Assembly: GCA_024224995.1 (NCBI GenBank)
Contig: JAAENB010000457.1
Location: 1 to 37,792 of the forward strand
Length of the DNA stretch: 37,792 nucleotides
DNA from: a bacterium
GTDB lineage: Bacteria; Spirochaetota; UBA4802; UBA5550
Reading direction: 5' to 3'
Both the position numbers and the translations under genes were made by a program. Of the stretch, positions 15,992 through 23,487 are shown piece by piece; within the stretch, counting starts at the first letter, position 1, and the number at the start of each line of letters is the position of its first letter. Below the pieces are notes generated by a model. The model did no database searches. It had not been told where the DNA came from and saw only the letters and a program-made list of their open reading frames with translations.

Positions 15992-17365
15992 ATGAAAAAT
16001 AAACTACCCATAGTAACAATCGTAGGAAGACGAAACGTTGGTAAATCCACACTATTCAACGCTCTTACCAGAGAAAAAAAAGCCATTGTCGATTCCGTTC
16101 CCGGCCTCACCCGGGATATTTTATCATTTACTGTTAATTATAAATCAATTCACTTTACCCTTTCCGATACTCCCGGTCTCGACCTTCCGGATTCCTCTGA
16201 TCTCTCAGCCCCAATACTCGAAAATGCCAGGGCGCACCTGGAACGGTCGTCCATTATCATTCTCCTTATGGAAAACCCGGGGGCCGAATCTTTTGATATT
16301 GACCTTGCCGACTTTGTTCGAAAACTTTCCATCCCTACGATTATCGCAGTCAACAAAATGGATCATTCCGATACTCTTGAAAACATGACAAACTTTTATG
16401 AGCTGGGATTTAATGAAATTATTCCAATCTCAGCTCTCAGGAAATTCAATCTCAACCTTCTCCTGGACAAGATAGCGGAACATCTTCCGGTAAAAAAAAC
16501 GTCAGTACAAGAGCCGGATATAAAGATCTCAATTGCCGGAAGACCCAATTCGGGAAAATCAACCCTGCTTAATTCATTTATCGGTTATAACAGGGCAGTC
16601 GTTTCCGAAATCCCCGGAACAACTCGAGACTCAGTCAATGATCACTTCAACTTCCGGGAGAAACATATTGAGATCATCGATACTGCGGGCATTCGGAAAA
16701 AAAGCAAAATTACAGAAAATGTTGAATACTACTCTTTTACCAGAACAATTGACTCCATCAATAGATCCGATGTTGTGATCCATCTTATTGACGCCCAGGT
16801 TGGTCTTACGGAAACCGACAAAAAAATATCCGACGAAATTATGAAAGCAAAAAAACCAATGATTATTGCCATAAATAAATGGGATGCCGTTGATAAAAAC
16901 GATAAGACCTTTGAAGAATTTAGAGATAAACTGGCATTCAAATTCTACAAAGCAGACGACTTTCCCATTGTTTCCATTTCCGCGAAAGACAAAACCAGGA
17001 TCCATAAAATTCTTATTACTGCTCTTGAGCTGAAACAAAAGGCCGAACAAAAAATAAACACCCCGGCTCTCAATAAACTCATTGCGTCACTTCAAAGTTC
17101 GGGCCGAATCCCCCAACTGGGTCATAAACTTAAAATATACTATGCCACACAAATAGAATCAGTCCCTCCGCAATTCAAGTTCTTTGTAAACAACCCGGAA
17201 TTTTTCAAAAAAGACGTCATCCGCTATTTTGAAAAAGCCCTTCAAAAAGAGCTCAATCTCTTTGGTATTCCAATTATTATCCACATTGAAGGAAAAAAAG
17301 AGAGAGAAAAACAAAGCAGAGGAAAAAAAGGCAGAAAAAAACAGGGTAGATCCTTTCAGGGCTAG
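15992..17365 (+). CDS. der: Ribosome-assembly GTPase Der (EngA)
   Basis: The 457-residue protein has two tandem GTPase domains and a C-terminal KH-like domain, the architecture unique to Der, which acts in 50S subunit maturation. Domain 1: G1 GRRNVGKS (12-19), 'DTPG' and 'NKMD'. Domain 2: G1 GRPNSGKS, 'DTAG' and 'NKWD'. The KH-like end has 'PPQFKFFVNNPEFFKKDVIRYFE'-type residues. It closes with a basic KKGRKKQGRS tail. A longer frame from a TTG at 15926 adds 22 unrelated residues; homology begins at the ATG 15992, so that start was chosen, although the GGGGGG upstream is about 20 bases away. Its stop overlaps the recR stop by 3 bp, tail to tail. Confidence 0.95.
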   Translation: MKNKLPIVTIVGRRNVGKSTLFNALTREKKAIVDSVPGLTRDILSFTVNYKSIHFTLSDTPGLDLPDSSDLSAPILENARAHLERSSIIILLMENPGAESFDIDLADFVRKLSIPTIIAVNKMDHSDTLENMTNFYELGFNEIIPISALRKFNLNLLLDKIAEHLPVKKTSVQEPDIKISIAGRPNSGKSTLLNSFIGYNRAVVSEIPGTTRDSVNDHFNFREKHIEIIDTAGIRKKSKITENVEYYSFTRTIDSINRSDVVIHLIDAQVGLTETDKKISDEIMKAKKPMIIAINKWDAVDKNDKTFEEFRDKLAFKFYKADDFPIVSISAKDKTRIHKILITALELKQKAEQKINTPALNKLIASLQSSGRIPQLGHKLKIYYATQIESVPPQFKFFVNNPEFFKKDVIRYFEKALQKELNLFGIPIIIHIEGKKEREKQSRGKKGRKKQGRSFQG

Positions 17366-17964
17366 AAGATCTCGCTGCGGCCTTCTATCGATTTGACTAT
17401 TGTTGCAGTATCTACAAACTCAAGATCCGACCCTACCGGCAGCCCGTGGGCAATCCTGGTCACCTTGATCCCAAGCGGCTGCAATTGCCGTGCCAGGTAT
17501 AAAGAGGTCGCGTCCCCCTCAATAGTCGGGTTCAAAGCAATAATCAATTCCCGGATTGTTTCCTTTTCACACCGGTGAATTAAAGAAGCAATATTTAATT
17601 CTTCAGGGCCTATCCCGTCAAGGGGAGAAATCACTCCCATTAACACATGGAACAGCCCTGTATATTCCCCGGTAGCATCTATGGTAAACACATCCTTTGC
17701 TTCTTCAATTATACAGATGGTCTCCCGGTCCCTGGTCTCATCTCCGCAAATTGAGCATAATTCTCCATCGGATATCCCTCCGCAGAGCCTGCAAACAGAA
17801 ATATTTTGTTTTAACTCAACAATCGCGGCAGCTAAAGACTCCACTTCAACAAGCGGCATTTTCAGTATATGAAATGCCAGCCTGGACGCGCTCTTGGAGC
17901 CTATGCCCGGAAGCCGGGAGAACTCCCTCACCAGGGCATCTAAATAGCTTGACGGGCGGTTCAT
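17362..17964 (-). CDS. recR: Recombination mediator RecR
   Basis: The 200-residue protein has the standard RecR layout. It starts with a helix-hairpin-helix ('FSRLPGIGSKSASRLAFHIL', about 15-35). A C4 zinc finger follows (C58, C61, C70, C73). The Toprim domain begins at 'ICIIEEAKDVFTID' and contains 'HVLMGVISPLDGIGPEEL'. RecR acts with RecO/RecF to load RecA on gapped DNA. The start lies 1 bp after the ybaB stop; the dnaX-ybaB-recR order is a classic bacterial cluster. The 3' end is convergent with der, with overlapping stop codons. Confidence 0.96.
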   Translation of the reverse strand: MNRPSSYLDALVREFSRLPGIGSKSASRLAFHILKMPLVEVESLAAAIVELKQNISVCRLCGGISDGELCSICGDETRDRETICIIEEAKDVFTIDATGEYTGLFHVLMGVISPLDGIGPEELNIASLIHRCEKETIRELIIALNPTIEGDATSLYLARQLQPLGIKVTRIAHGLPVGSDLEFVDTATIVKSIEGRSEIF

Positions 17965-17965
17965 G

Positions 17966-18280
17966 CTACTTAAACATTCCGCCTAAATCCATATCGCCGG
18001 TTATTTTTTGCATTTCTGCTGCCGATTCGTCCCTGACCTTTTCCATGGCGTCGTTTACCGCAGCAAGTATCATTTTCTCAACTTTCTTGTTTTCATGACT
18101 CTTCATAAAATCATTATCAATGGATATATCAAGAAGCTCAAACTCTCCGTTTACCACAGCTTTTACGTCACCTCCGGGGCTCTCTCCTTCGGCCTTCATC
18201 TTCTTTATCTTTTTCTGGATGCCTTTCATTTCCTTCTGCATCTTCATCAGGTTTCCTACATCACCTAATCCTTTAAGCAT
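17966..18280 (-). CDS. ybaB: YbaB/EbfC-family nucleoid-associated protein
   Basis: The 104-residue protein matches the YbaB/EbfC family: an N-terminal helix ('GDVGNLMKMQKEMKGIQKKI'), then 'VKAVVNGEFELLDISIDNDF' and a C-terminal 'AVNDAMEKVRDESAAEMQKI'. These dimeric proteins bind DNA like tweezers; EbfC of Borrelia is the best-studied spirochaete example. It stands between dnaX (94 bp upstream) and recR (1 bp), as in most bacteria. AGGAGAATTG-type sequence precedes the ATG at 18280. Confidence 0.93.
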   Translation of the reverse strand: MLKGLGDVGNLMKMQKEMKGIQKKIKKMKAEGESPGGDVKAVVNGEFELLDISIDNDFMKSHENKKVEKMILAAVNDAMEKVRDESAAEMQKITGDMDLGGMFK

Positions 18281-18334
18281 AACAATTCTCCTTATATATT
18301 AAAAAACTTAATTTTATTAATCAGCATGACCGGG

Positions 18335-18383
18335 ACTCTCCTGCCCCTTGCCCCATGCACCTTGTTCCTGTTTCTTACTTCTT
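18335..18383. repeat. Heptameric (7-bp period) array at the 3' end of dnaX
   Basis: From 18342 the plus strand reads TGCCCCT, TGCCCCA, TGCACCT, TGTTCCT, GTTTCTT, ACTTCTT in register, six units of exactly 7 bp. The array straddles the dnaX stop codon (18375-18377). It belongs to the same 7-bp-period family as 20181, 20348, 25557 and 27209. Confidence 0.5.
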
Positions 18384-20156
18384 ATCTACAACCTGCCCGT
18401 GAAAGGCAGTCTTTATCTTTTCCACTGTTGGATTTCCCTGGTCCAGTTCATCCACCTCCGGACTCTTTAAGGGCTCTGCTTCAGGGGGCGGCGCACTATT
18501 TCCCGCCAGCGGTTCTTCCGGGGCATTATTATTACTTACGGGAAAATATTCCTCCGGTCCTGCTTTCGCCGGAGCCGGTCCTTCAGCTCCCTCAGGCCTG
18601 TTCCCTACCTCAACCGTAATATTTCGATCCAGACGCTGAGACATCCCCGTTGTAATCAGCTCTTTATTCTTATCCAGCATTCTGCTGTAATATGAGTTGT
18701 CTGCGTCACCGGGATATTCTATGAGCAATGAATTGCCTTTGAGTTTAGCACTGGTGGGCTTTAATATATTATATAAAAACTGCTTTTCATCCCGTATACT
18801 TCCCAGGAAATCGGCCCAGAGTGCCGCGACATCATAGTCGCCAAAAGAGGAAGGCTCTTTAGAAGAAGCAGGTTCCTCTTTTTTGGGTTCAGGCACAGGA
18901 ACGGGCTTCGGTTCCGGTTTCGGCTCAATTAAATTTTTTTTTTGAGCCTCCCCTGCTCCTCCCGCCTGCCGCGCTATATTAGAGGGGCTTTTGATCGCCA
19001 AAGACGGGTCTTGCAGCTTCGAAAGTATCGAAGCCAGAGAAGGAGCCCGCTTGAACGCAATCATATCGAGCAATGCCATTTCAAGGTTTACCCGTTCATT
19101 ATTAGAAAAGCGCAAATCACGCTGTACATCATTCAGGATGCGAAATAAAGGCCCTATCTCCTCATCGAAATAGCTATCCGCTATCTCCTTCACCAATGCT
19201 ATCTCTTCCGGAGAAAGCCCCAGAAGCTCCTGCAGAGATATCCCGTTCTTTACCAGCCGCAGCGACCGGAGTATATCAATAAAACCGGCTATATACCGGG
19301 GAATATCAACACCAATTGAAACCACTTTGTCTACCTCTTCCATGGCAGCAGCAGCATCAAGACCTGCTATGTTTCGTAATTGTTTGATATAACTTTCAAC
19401 CGGAACTATCCCCAGTATGGCCAGCGCGTCTTCTTCCCCTATCTCAATACCGGCTCTTTCATCACTGTCGGAAAATGCTATTACCTGGTCCAGCAAAGAC
19501 TGGGCATCCCGCATTGACCCTTCCGAAGCCCGGGCAATAGGATAAAGCGCTTTCGCGGATATGGTATAACCCTCTTTTGTAACTATGTTTTTCAGGTGCT
19601 CTACTACAGGGTCTATGGGGATTTTCTTAAAAAAGAACTTTTGACACCGGGATAATATAGTCTCCGGTACCTGGTGCATTTCCGTTGTTGCCAGAACAAA
19701 AACCACATGCGCCGGGGGTTCCTCTAAGGTTTTCAAAAGAGCATTAAACGCTTCCTTGGTTAACATATGGACTTCGTCGATAATATAAACCTTATACTTC
19801 GACTTAACCGGGGCAAAATTTACATTTTCGCGCAACTCCCGTATATCTTCAATACCCCTGTTGGAAGCACCATCAATTTCAATAACATCAAAGGCCGTTC
19901 CGCTCTTTACTTCCACACAATTGTCGCATACGCCGCAGGGATTTGGCGTTGGTCCTTCTACACAATTCAGCGCTTTCGCGAGAATTCGCGCCATTGTTGT
20001 CTTTCCAACCCCTCGAGGTCCGGAAAACAGGTAGGCATGAGATATTCTTCCATTCTCTATACTGTTCCGGAGAGTTTTGGAAACATGATCCTGAAATACA
20101 ACTTCATCAAAATTTTGAGGACGCCACTTTCTGGCAATTACCTGGTATGAGGACAT
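18375..20156 (-). CDS. dnaX: DNA polymerase III clamp-loader subunit tau (and predicted gamma)
   Basis: The 593-residue DnaX is the ATPase of the clamp loader that puts the sliding clamp on DNA. Domain I has Walker A GPRGVGKT (46-53), zinc cysteines C65, C74, C77, C80, and 'YIIDEVHML' with the AAA+ Walker B near 130. 'LEEPPAHVVFVLATTE' and the arginine-finger 'ILSRCQ' follow. Domains II-III run to about 370. A proline/lysine-rich linker (about 400-440) leads to the tau-specific C-terminal part that binds polymerase and helicase. Just before the linker is a ten-A run expected to cause frameshifting (see the separate entry), so two products are likely. It is first of dnaX-ybaB-recR. No ribosome-site problem: the ATG at 20156 begins the conserved 'YQVIARKWRPQNF'. 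Confidence 0.96.
   Translation of the reverse strand: MSSYQVIARKWRPQNFDEVVFQDHVSKTLRNSIENGRISHAYLFSGPRGVGKTTMARILAKALNCVEGPTPNPCGVCDNCVEVKSGTAFDVIEIDGASNRGIEDIRELRENVNFAPVKSKYKVYIIDEVHMLTKEAFNALLKTLEEPPAHVVFVLATTEMHQVPETILSRCQKFFFKKIPIDPVVEHLKNIVTKEGYTISAKALYPIARASEGSMRDAQSLLDQVIAFSDSDERAGIEIGEEDALAILGIVPVESYIKQLRNIAGLDAAAAMEEVDKVVSIGVDIPRYIAGFIDILRSLRLVKNGISLQELLGLSPEEIALVKEIADSYFDEEIGPLFRILNDVQRDLRFSNNERVNLEMALLDMIAFKRAPSLASILSKLQDPSLAIKSPSNIARQAGGAGEAQKKNLIEPKPEPKPVPVPEPKKEEPASSKEPSSFGDYDVAALWADFLGSIRDEKQFLYNILKPTSAKLKGNSLLIEYPGDADNSYYSRMLDKNKELITTGMSQRLDRNITVEVGNRPEGAEGPAPAKAGPEEYFPVSNNNAPEEPLAGNSAPPPEAEPLKSPEVDELDQGNPTVEKIKTAFHGQVVDKK
18925..18963 (-). promoter_or_regulatory. Predicted programmed frameshift / transcriptional slippage site in dnaX
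   Basis: On the minus strand a run of ten A (18943-18934) follows CTC and is read in frame as CAA AAA AAA AAT from codon 405. GGGGAGG lies three bases upstream and GGGAGGAG about 13 bases upstream, both Shine-Dalgarno-like. In the -1 frame the next codons are AAA TTT AAT TGA (stop at 18927-18925). In the +1 frame they are ATT TAA. Either shift therefore ends the protein at about 408-410 residues, leaving domains I-III and removing the tau tail. E. coli and Thermus dnaX make gamma in just these ways. Confidence 0.65.
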
Positions 20157-20180
20157 GGTTATTCTTTTCCTGGTTTGAAG

Positions 20181-20215
20181 TTTAAACTCTAAACTCTAAA
20201 CTTTAAACTGAACAA
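20181..20215. repeat. Heptameric array upstream of dnaX
   Basis: TTTAAAC, TCTAAAC, TCTAAAC, TTTAAAC, TGAACAA: five consecutive 7-bp units between the dnaX start and tRNA-Ser. The unit is different in sequence but identical in period to the other arrays here. Confidence 0.6.
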
Positions 20216-20217
20216 TT

Positions 20218-20302
20218 CGGAGAGGGGGGGATTCGAACCCCCGGTAACTTGCGCTACACACGGTTTCCAACCGTGCTCCTTAGGCCTCTCGGACACCTCT
20301 CC
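20218..20302 (-). tRNA. tRNA-Ser (anticodon GGA)
   Basis: An 85-base class II tRNA. The acceptor stem GGAGAGG pairs with CCTCTCC, the discriminator is G, and CCA is not encoded. The anticodon stem ACGGT-T-GGA-A-ACCGT gives GGA, reading UCC/UCU. A long variable arm (GTAGCGCAAGTTAC) and the T-loop GGTTCGAATCC are clear. Confidence 0.95.
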
Positions 20303-20314
20303 CTGGTTAAAACC

Positions 20315-20346
20315 ATTAAAAGAGCCGCTTACACTGCTCTTTTAAT
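20315..20346 (-). terminator. Hairpin between the two tRNA-Ser genes
   Basis: ATTAAAAGAG (20315-20324) pairs perfectly with CTCTTTTAAT (20337-20346) around a 12-base loop. It could terminate or guide processing of the tRNA-Ser(CGA) transcript. Confidence 0.5.
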
Positions 20347-20347
20347 G

Positions 20348-20398
20348 ACTTCAATCTAATAACTTCAATCTAATAACTTCAATCTAATAACATCAATC
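20348..20398. repeat. 14-bp (2 x 7) tandem repeat between tRNA-Ser genes
   Basis: ACTTCAATCTAATA is repeated exactly three times (20348-20389), followed by a partial fourth copy, ACATCAATC. Each unit is two heptamers, ACTTCAA and TCTAATA, so it shares the 7-bp period of the other intergenic arrays. Confidence 0.85.
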
Positions 20399-20409
20399 GT
20401 TCTTATTTT

Positions 20410-20494
20410 CGGAGAGAGAGGGATTCGAACCCTCGGAGGGTGACCCCTCAACGGCTTTCGAAACCGTCTCCTTCGGCCGCTCGGACATCTCTCC
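20410..20494 (-). tRNA. tRNA-Ser (anticodon CGA)
   Basis: An 85-base class II tRNA. The acceptor GGAGAGA pairs with TCTCTCC, with discriminator G and no encoded CCA. The anticodon arm ACGGTTT-CGA-AAGCCGT contains CGA, reading UCG. The variable arm and T-loop (GGTTCGAATCC) are intact. It is 107 bp from the GGA isoacceptor on the same strand; the two may be one transcript. Confidence 0.95.
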
Positions 20495-20506
20495 TTAATC
20501 AAGCAA

Positions 20507-20554
20507 TATGAAGCAGACACACGAGTCCCTCAAGGCTCATATTTCTGCTTCATA
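20507..20554 (-). terminator. Hairpin after the HD-GYP gene
   Basis: TATGAAGCAG (20507-20516) pairs perfectly with CTGCTTCATA (20545-20554), with a partly pairing loop. It lies between the HD-GYP stop and tRNA-Ser(CGA). No long T-run follows, so termination is less sure than the structure. Confidence 0.5.
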
Positions 20555-20625
20555 CCTCTTAAATAATTAAGTAGTATCTATTGAAGAAGGGGGAATATTT
20601 GTAAAGTATTTTTTTGCCGTCCGGA

Positions 20626-21576
20626 TCAAATAATATCTACCACACTTATTTTTGAAAACCGGTCTTTGCCGCTTCCGTCTTCCGTATATTCCTCTTTTAT
20701 ACGTAATGCGTCATCCAATTTCTCCAAAAAGGCATCCACACACCTTGGATCAAAATGAGATCCGGAATCTTCCTTCAGTATGCGTACCGCTTTATCAACA
20801 GGAAATGCCTCTTTATATACCCGTTTCGAGGTCAGGGCATCAAAAACATCAGCTACCGCTACAATCCTCCCCTCAATTGGTATATCTTCCCCCACAAGCC
20901 CCTGGGGATATCCCTTGCCATTATACTTCTCATGATGAGTTAAGGTTATAACTGCCCCCATCTGGATCAACTCAGATGAGCTTTCTTTCATTATTTCATA
21001 CCCTATTTGCGGGTGTTCCTTCATTAGTTCGAACTCTTCCGCAGTTAACTTACCCGGTTTCAGAAGAATATTGTCGGATATTCCAACCTTGCCGATGTCA
21101 TGCATTGGCGCTGCCAAAAAGATAAGGTGAACTCTTTTGGGATCTGTAGAAAAAAGACTGCCTGCTATTAACCGGGAATAATGAGACATACGAATAATAT
21201 GAAAGGCCGTTTCAGGGTCTCTGAATTCAGCTGCTGTTACCAGCCTGGTAATGATCTCAATTTCCCGCTTTTTTATTTCAGCCGTAGCTTCATTAACAAG
21301 CTCCTGGAGATGGTTCCGGTGCGTTGTCAACGTATCATTAAGCTCTTTTAATTCAAGCCGCTGAGATTCGTTCTCAAACAGAAGTGCGAGCGACCTGCCG
21401 TGTTCCAGCTCCAGGTCATCCACATTTTCCCGCATCATCATTATTTCCCATTCTTTGAGAAAAATCTTCCCAAGATGCTTCCCATGCTCAACCTGCAATA
21501 ATTCCAGGAGTTCCTCCTGGGAAGCCGGACCCGATACTGTATTATTCTTATCTATTTCTTTCTCCATTACATTCAT
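20626..21576 (-). CDS. HD-GYP domain cyclic-di-GMP phosphodiesterase
   Basis: A 316-residue protein. Residues 1-110 are helical and charged, with no receiver, PAS or membrane domain. The HD-GYP domain follows from about 115: 'RLVTAAEFRDPETAFHIIRM', the metal motif 'HDIGK', 'MKEHPQIGYEIM', 'LTHHEKYNGKGYPQGL' (the GYP loop) and 'IVAVADVFDALTSKR'. All catalytic histidines and aspartates are present, so it should hydrolyse c-di-GMP to pGpG or GMP. The N-terminal part contains two similar stretches (…LLQVEHGKHLGKIFL… and …LELEHGRSLALLF…), an internal repeat of unknown meaning. It is a single gene flanked by hairpins. Confidence 0.92.
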   Translation of the reverse strand: MNVMEKEIDKNNTVSGPASQEELLELLQVEHGKHLGKIFLKEWEIMMMRENVDDLELEHGRSLALLFENESQRLELKELNDTLTTHRNHLQELVNEATAEIKKREIEIITRLVTAAEFRDPETAFHIIRMSHYSRLIAGSLFSTDPKRVHLIFLAAPMHDIGKVGISDNILLKPGKLTAEEFELMKEHPQIGYEIMKESSSELIQMGAVITLTHHEKYNGKGYPQGLVGEDIPIEGRIVAVADVFDALTSKRVYKEAFPVDKAVRILKEDSGSHFDPRCVDAFLEKLDDALRIKEEYTEDGSGKDRFSKISVVDII

Positions 21577-21686
21577 TGATAACGTGCCGGAATAGCCTTT
21601 AGATTATAAGAAATCATACTATTACCCAAAGTCAAGAATAATAAACTATTTTACAAAAATCAAGAAAAAAACAATAGTGAGGGCTG

Positions 21687-21710
21687 AAAAGGGGCTTTAC
21701 GCCCCCCCCC
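21687..21710 (-). terminator. Terminator after adk
   Basis: On the minus strand a run of nine G followed by C, then GTAAA, GCCCC and TTTTC forms a strong GC hairpin with a short T-run, 17 bp after the adk stop. The C9 tract on the plus strand (21702-21710) is the longest C-run in the window. Confidence 0.65.
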
Positions 21711-21726
21711 TCCCCTGATCTTATGC

Positions 21727-22368
21727 TTATGCCTTTCCTACAATCGCTTCAAATACAGTTTCGCTTGTTAAGGAGCTTACTGAAAGATAATTGTCTCCGC
21801 TCTTGTAAAAACCGATCAATGGTGCTGTTTTTTCTTCATAGGTGCTTAACCGGTGCTTGATTGCTTCATTTGTTTCATCCGCTCTCTGCACTACAGGGCT
21901 GCCGCACTTGTCGCATTTTCCTTCTTCTTTGGTGGGATTTGAAATTACATTAAAAATCTCCTGGCAGTCGGCGTTTGAACATGTTCTCCTGCTTGTAAGC
22001 CTCTTAAGAAGTTCTTCTTCCGGAACCTCAAGGTTAACTACCATATCAAGTACTATATTCAACCTGGCAAGCAGCTTATTTAAGTCTTCTGCCTGGGGAA
22101 TTGTCCGGGGAAATCCATCAAGAATGAACCCCTTTTCGCAATCTTTTTCCTGTAATCTTTCTTCCATAATTCCCATTATTACCGAATCAGGTACCAGGTC
22201 GCCCTTTTCCATATATTCTTTCGCTTTTTTGCCAATCTCAGTTCCGGCACTGACCGCGCCCCGTAAAATGTCGCCTGTTGATATTTGTACAATACCATAC
22301 TTCTCCACCAGCAGCTTCGATACTGTTCCCTTACCCGATCCCGGTGCTCCTAACAATATTACCTTCAT
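21727..22368 (-). CDS. adk: Adenylate kinase
   Basis: The 213-residue enzyme interconverts 2 ADP with ATP + AMP. The P-loop is GAPGSGKGT (7-15). The AMP-binding 'ISTGDILR' and 'GFILDGFPRT' (80-89) are present, as is the long-form LID. The LID is of the zinc type with C130, C135, C152, C155; the first pair is CX4C ('CSNADC') rather than the usual CX2C. 'RADETNEAIKHRL' closes the catalytic set. AAGGAG precedes the ATG. The gene stands between tRNA-Leu and the HD-GYP gene, not in a ribosomal protein operon. Confidence 0.97.
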   Translation of the reverse strand: MKVILLGAPGSGKGTVSKLLVEKYGIVQISTGDILRGAVSAGTEIGKKAKEYMEKGDLVPDSVIMGIMEERLQEKDCEKGFILDGFPRTIPQAEDLNKLLARLNIVLDMVVNLEVPEEELLKRLTSRRTCSNADCQEIFNVISNPTKEEGKCDKCGSPVVQRADETNEAIKHRLSTYEEKTAPLIGFYKSGDNYLSVSSLTSETVFEAIVGKA

Positions 22369-22409
22369 TATCCTATTTCTCCTTGTATGTTAAATATAAT
22401 TGCTTTAAA

Positions 22410-22447
22410 AACAATAAAACTCCCATATAAATGGGAGTTTTGTTGTT
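22410..22447 (-). terminator. Long hairpin terminator after tRNA-Leu
   Basis: A 17-bp stem with one wobble (AACAATAAAACTCCCAT, loop ATAA, ATGGGAGTTTTGTTGTT) lies 13 bp after the tRNA 3' end and about 40 bp before the adk start. It probably separates tRNA-Leu from adk transcription. Confidence 0.7.
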
Positions 22448-22460
22448 CTATGCTCGTCTA

Positions 22461-22544
22461 TGCTCAAGGCGGGACTTGAACCCGCACAGGATTGCTCCCA
22501 CATGGCCCTCAACCATGCGTGTCTACCAATTCCACCACTTGAGC
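22461..22544 (-). tRNA. tRNA-Leu (anticodon GAG)
   Basis: An 84-base class II tRNA. The acceptor GCTCAAG pairs with CTTGAGC, discriminator A, CCA not encoded. The anticodon stem CATGG-TTGAGGG-CCATG gives GAG, reading CUC/CUU. The variable arm and T-loop GGTTCAAGTCC are clear. The nine bases TCTATGCTC at its 3' end are echoed just outside the gene (22447-22455), a small duplication. Confidence 0.95.
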
Positions 22545-22708
22545 GTATCTATTTACCTCTGGGAAAATCGTTTCCTCAAAGCAGTTACCTGATTACAATA
22601 GGCAGATATTATGTCAATAAAAAATTCTTAATTGCCGAAAAAGTGTGGTATTAGGATTAAATTTATTTTATCTTAATTAATATACTATATAAATTCCGGG
22701 AGAGTCTC

Positions 22709-23410
22709 ATGACTCGTATGATTTTCATATCGATTTTTACCGCTTTCTGCATTGGGCTGCTGGCTCCGGCATGCTCTTTGACCGAAGAAAAAAGCGACAT
22801 TGGGGGATATTCCATTCCCAAACGAAAACTAAACCGTGTTATTGTTGTTTTTAAAATGCAGATCGATACATTTAACTTTGACGACGAACGGATCATCCGC
22901 ATCATGCTGGACGGCTTTTATGTGGCTAATTCCATTGCCGACAAAAGAGACAAATTACTGGTTATTCTATCAAACAAAAACGAAGATCTCACATTTTTAC
23001 AGGTCTGGAAGAAAGATTTTGATAATTTTATTGAACTGGAAATTCCGGTTATTGAGTTCCAAAAACAGGTGTATGTTCAGAAATTTATCAACAAAGAAAT
23101 TAAAATCACCGGCATCTCCAAAGACAAAACATATGGTTATTCCCCCCTCAATCCCATCAAAGTCGGCGGTTTTATGGCCGGCCGGGGACCGGGAAACTCA
23201 AAAAAATACCTGGACCAGCTGCGCGGTTCTCCCTATGAACCGGTTATCTACAAAAGGATCGGCACCTGCTGCCGGTTCCGCACCATTGTGGGCTACGGCA
23301 CCCTGGACCGCTACCAGGTCTTCCACAAGGGTGTTACAAAAAAAATAATTCTCTACATCGACACCTATGAAAGCGATACTCTCCTTACCCCTATGGGGTT
23401 TTATTATTGA
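22709..23410 (+). CDS. Exported lipoprotein of unknown function
   Basis: The 233-residue protein starts with a signal peptide ('IFISIFTAFCIGLL') ending in a relaxed lipobox with lipidated C22 ('LAPAC'). A 40-140 region of mixed alpha/beta character contains 'VYVQKFINKEIKITGISKDKTYGYS'. The C-terminal 70 residues resemble a widespread lipoprotein domain that I recognise by pattern: 'KKYLDQLRG', 'YKRIGTCCRFRT', 'LDRYQV' and 'IILYIDTYE' near the end. Members are often mislabelled after an aldolase, and their function is unknown. GGGAGAG lies just upstream of the ATG. It is a single gene. Confidence 0.7.
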   Translation: MTRMIFISIFTAFCIGLLAPACSLTEEKSDIGGYSIPKRKLNRVIVVFKMQIDTFNFDDERIIRIMLDGFYVANSIADKRDKLLVILSNKNEDLTFLQVWKKDFDNFIELEIPVIEFQKQVYVQKFINKEIKITGISKDKTYGYSPLNPIKVGGFMAGRGPGNSKKYLDQLRGSPYEPVIYKRIGTCCRFRTIVGYGTLDRYQVFHKGVTKKIILYIDTYESDTLLTPMGFYY

Positions 23411-23487
23411 CGTATCAATAATAGTGCTCTATAATTTAATTTTATTATAACATTTATTATAACAAAATAGATCAGGAGACAAACAGT

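Noticed and set aside
18375..20156. The dnaX A-run as a sequencing error that truncates the gene
   Set aside because: The frame continues for 189 codons on both sides of a ten-A run in the expected tau layout, so the given length is the in-frame one.
20348..20398. 14-bp repeat as a phase-variation tract
   Set aside because: It lies between tRNA genes, not in or just before a protein gene, and a 14-bp unit there has no obvious switching effect.
21702..21710. C9 tract as a phase-variable promoter or gene tract
   Set aside because: It forms one arm of a terminator hairpin after adk and is outside any coding frame or promoter spacing.
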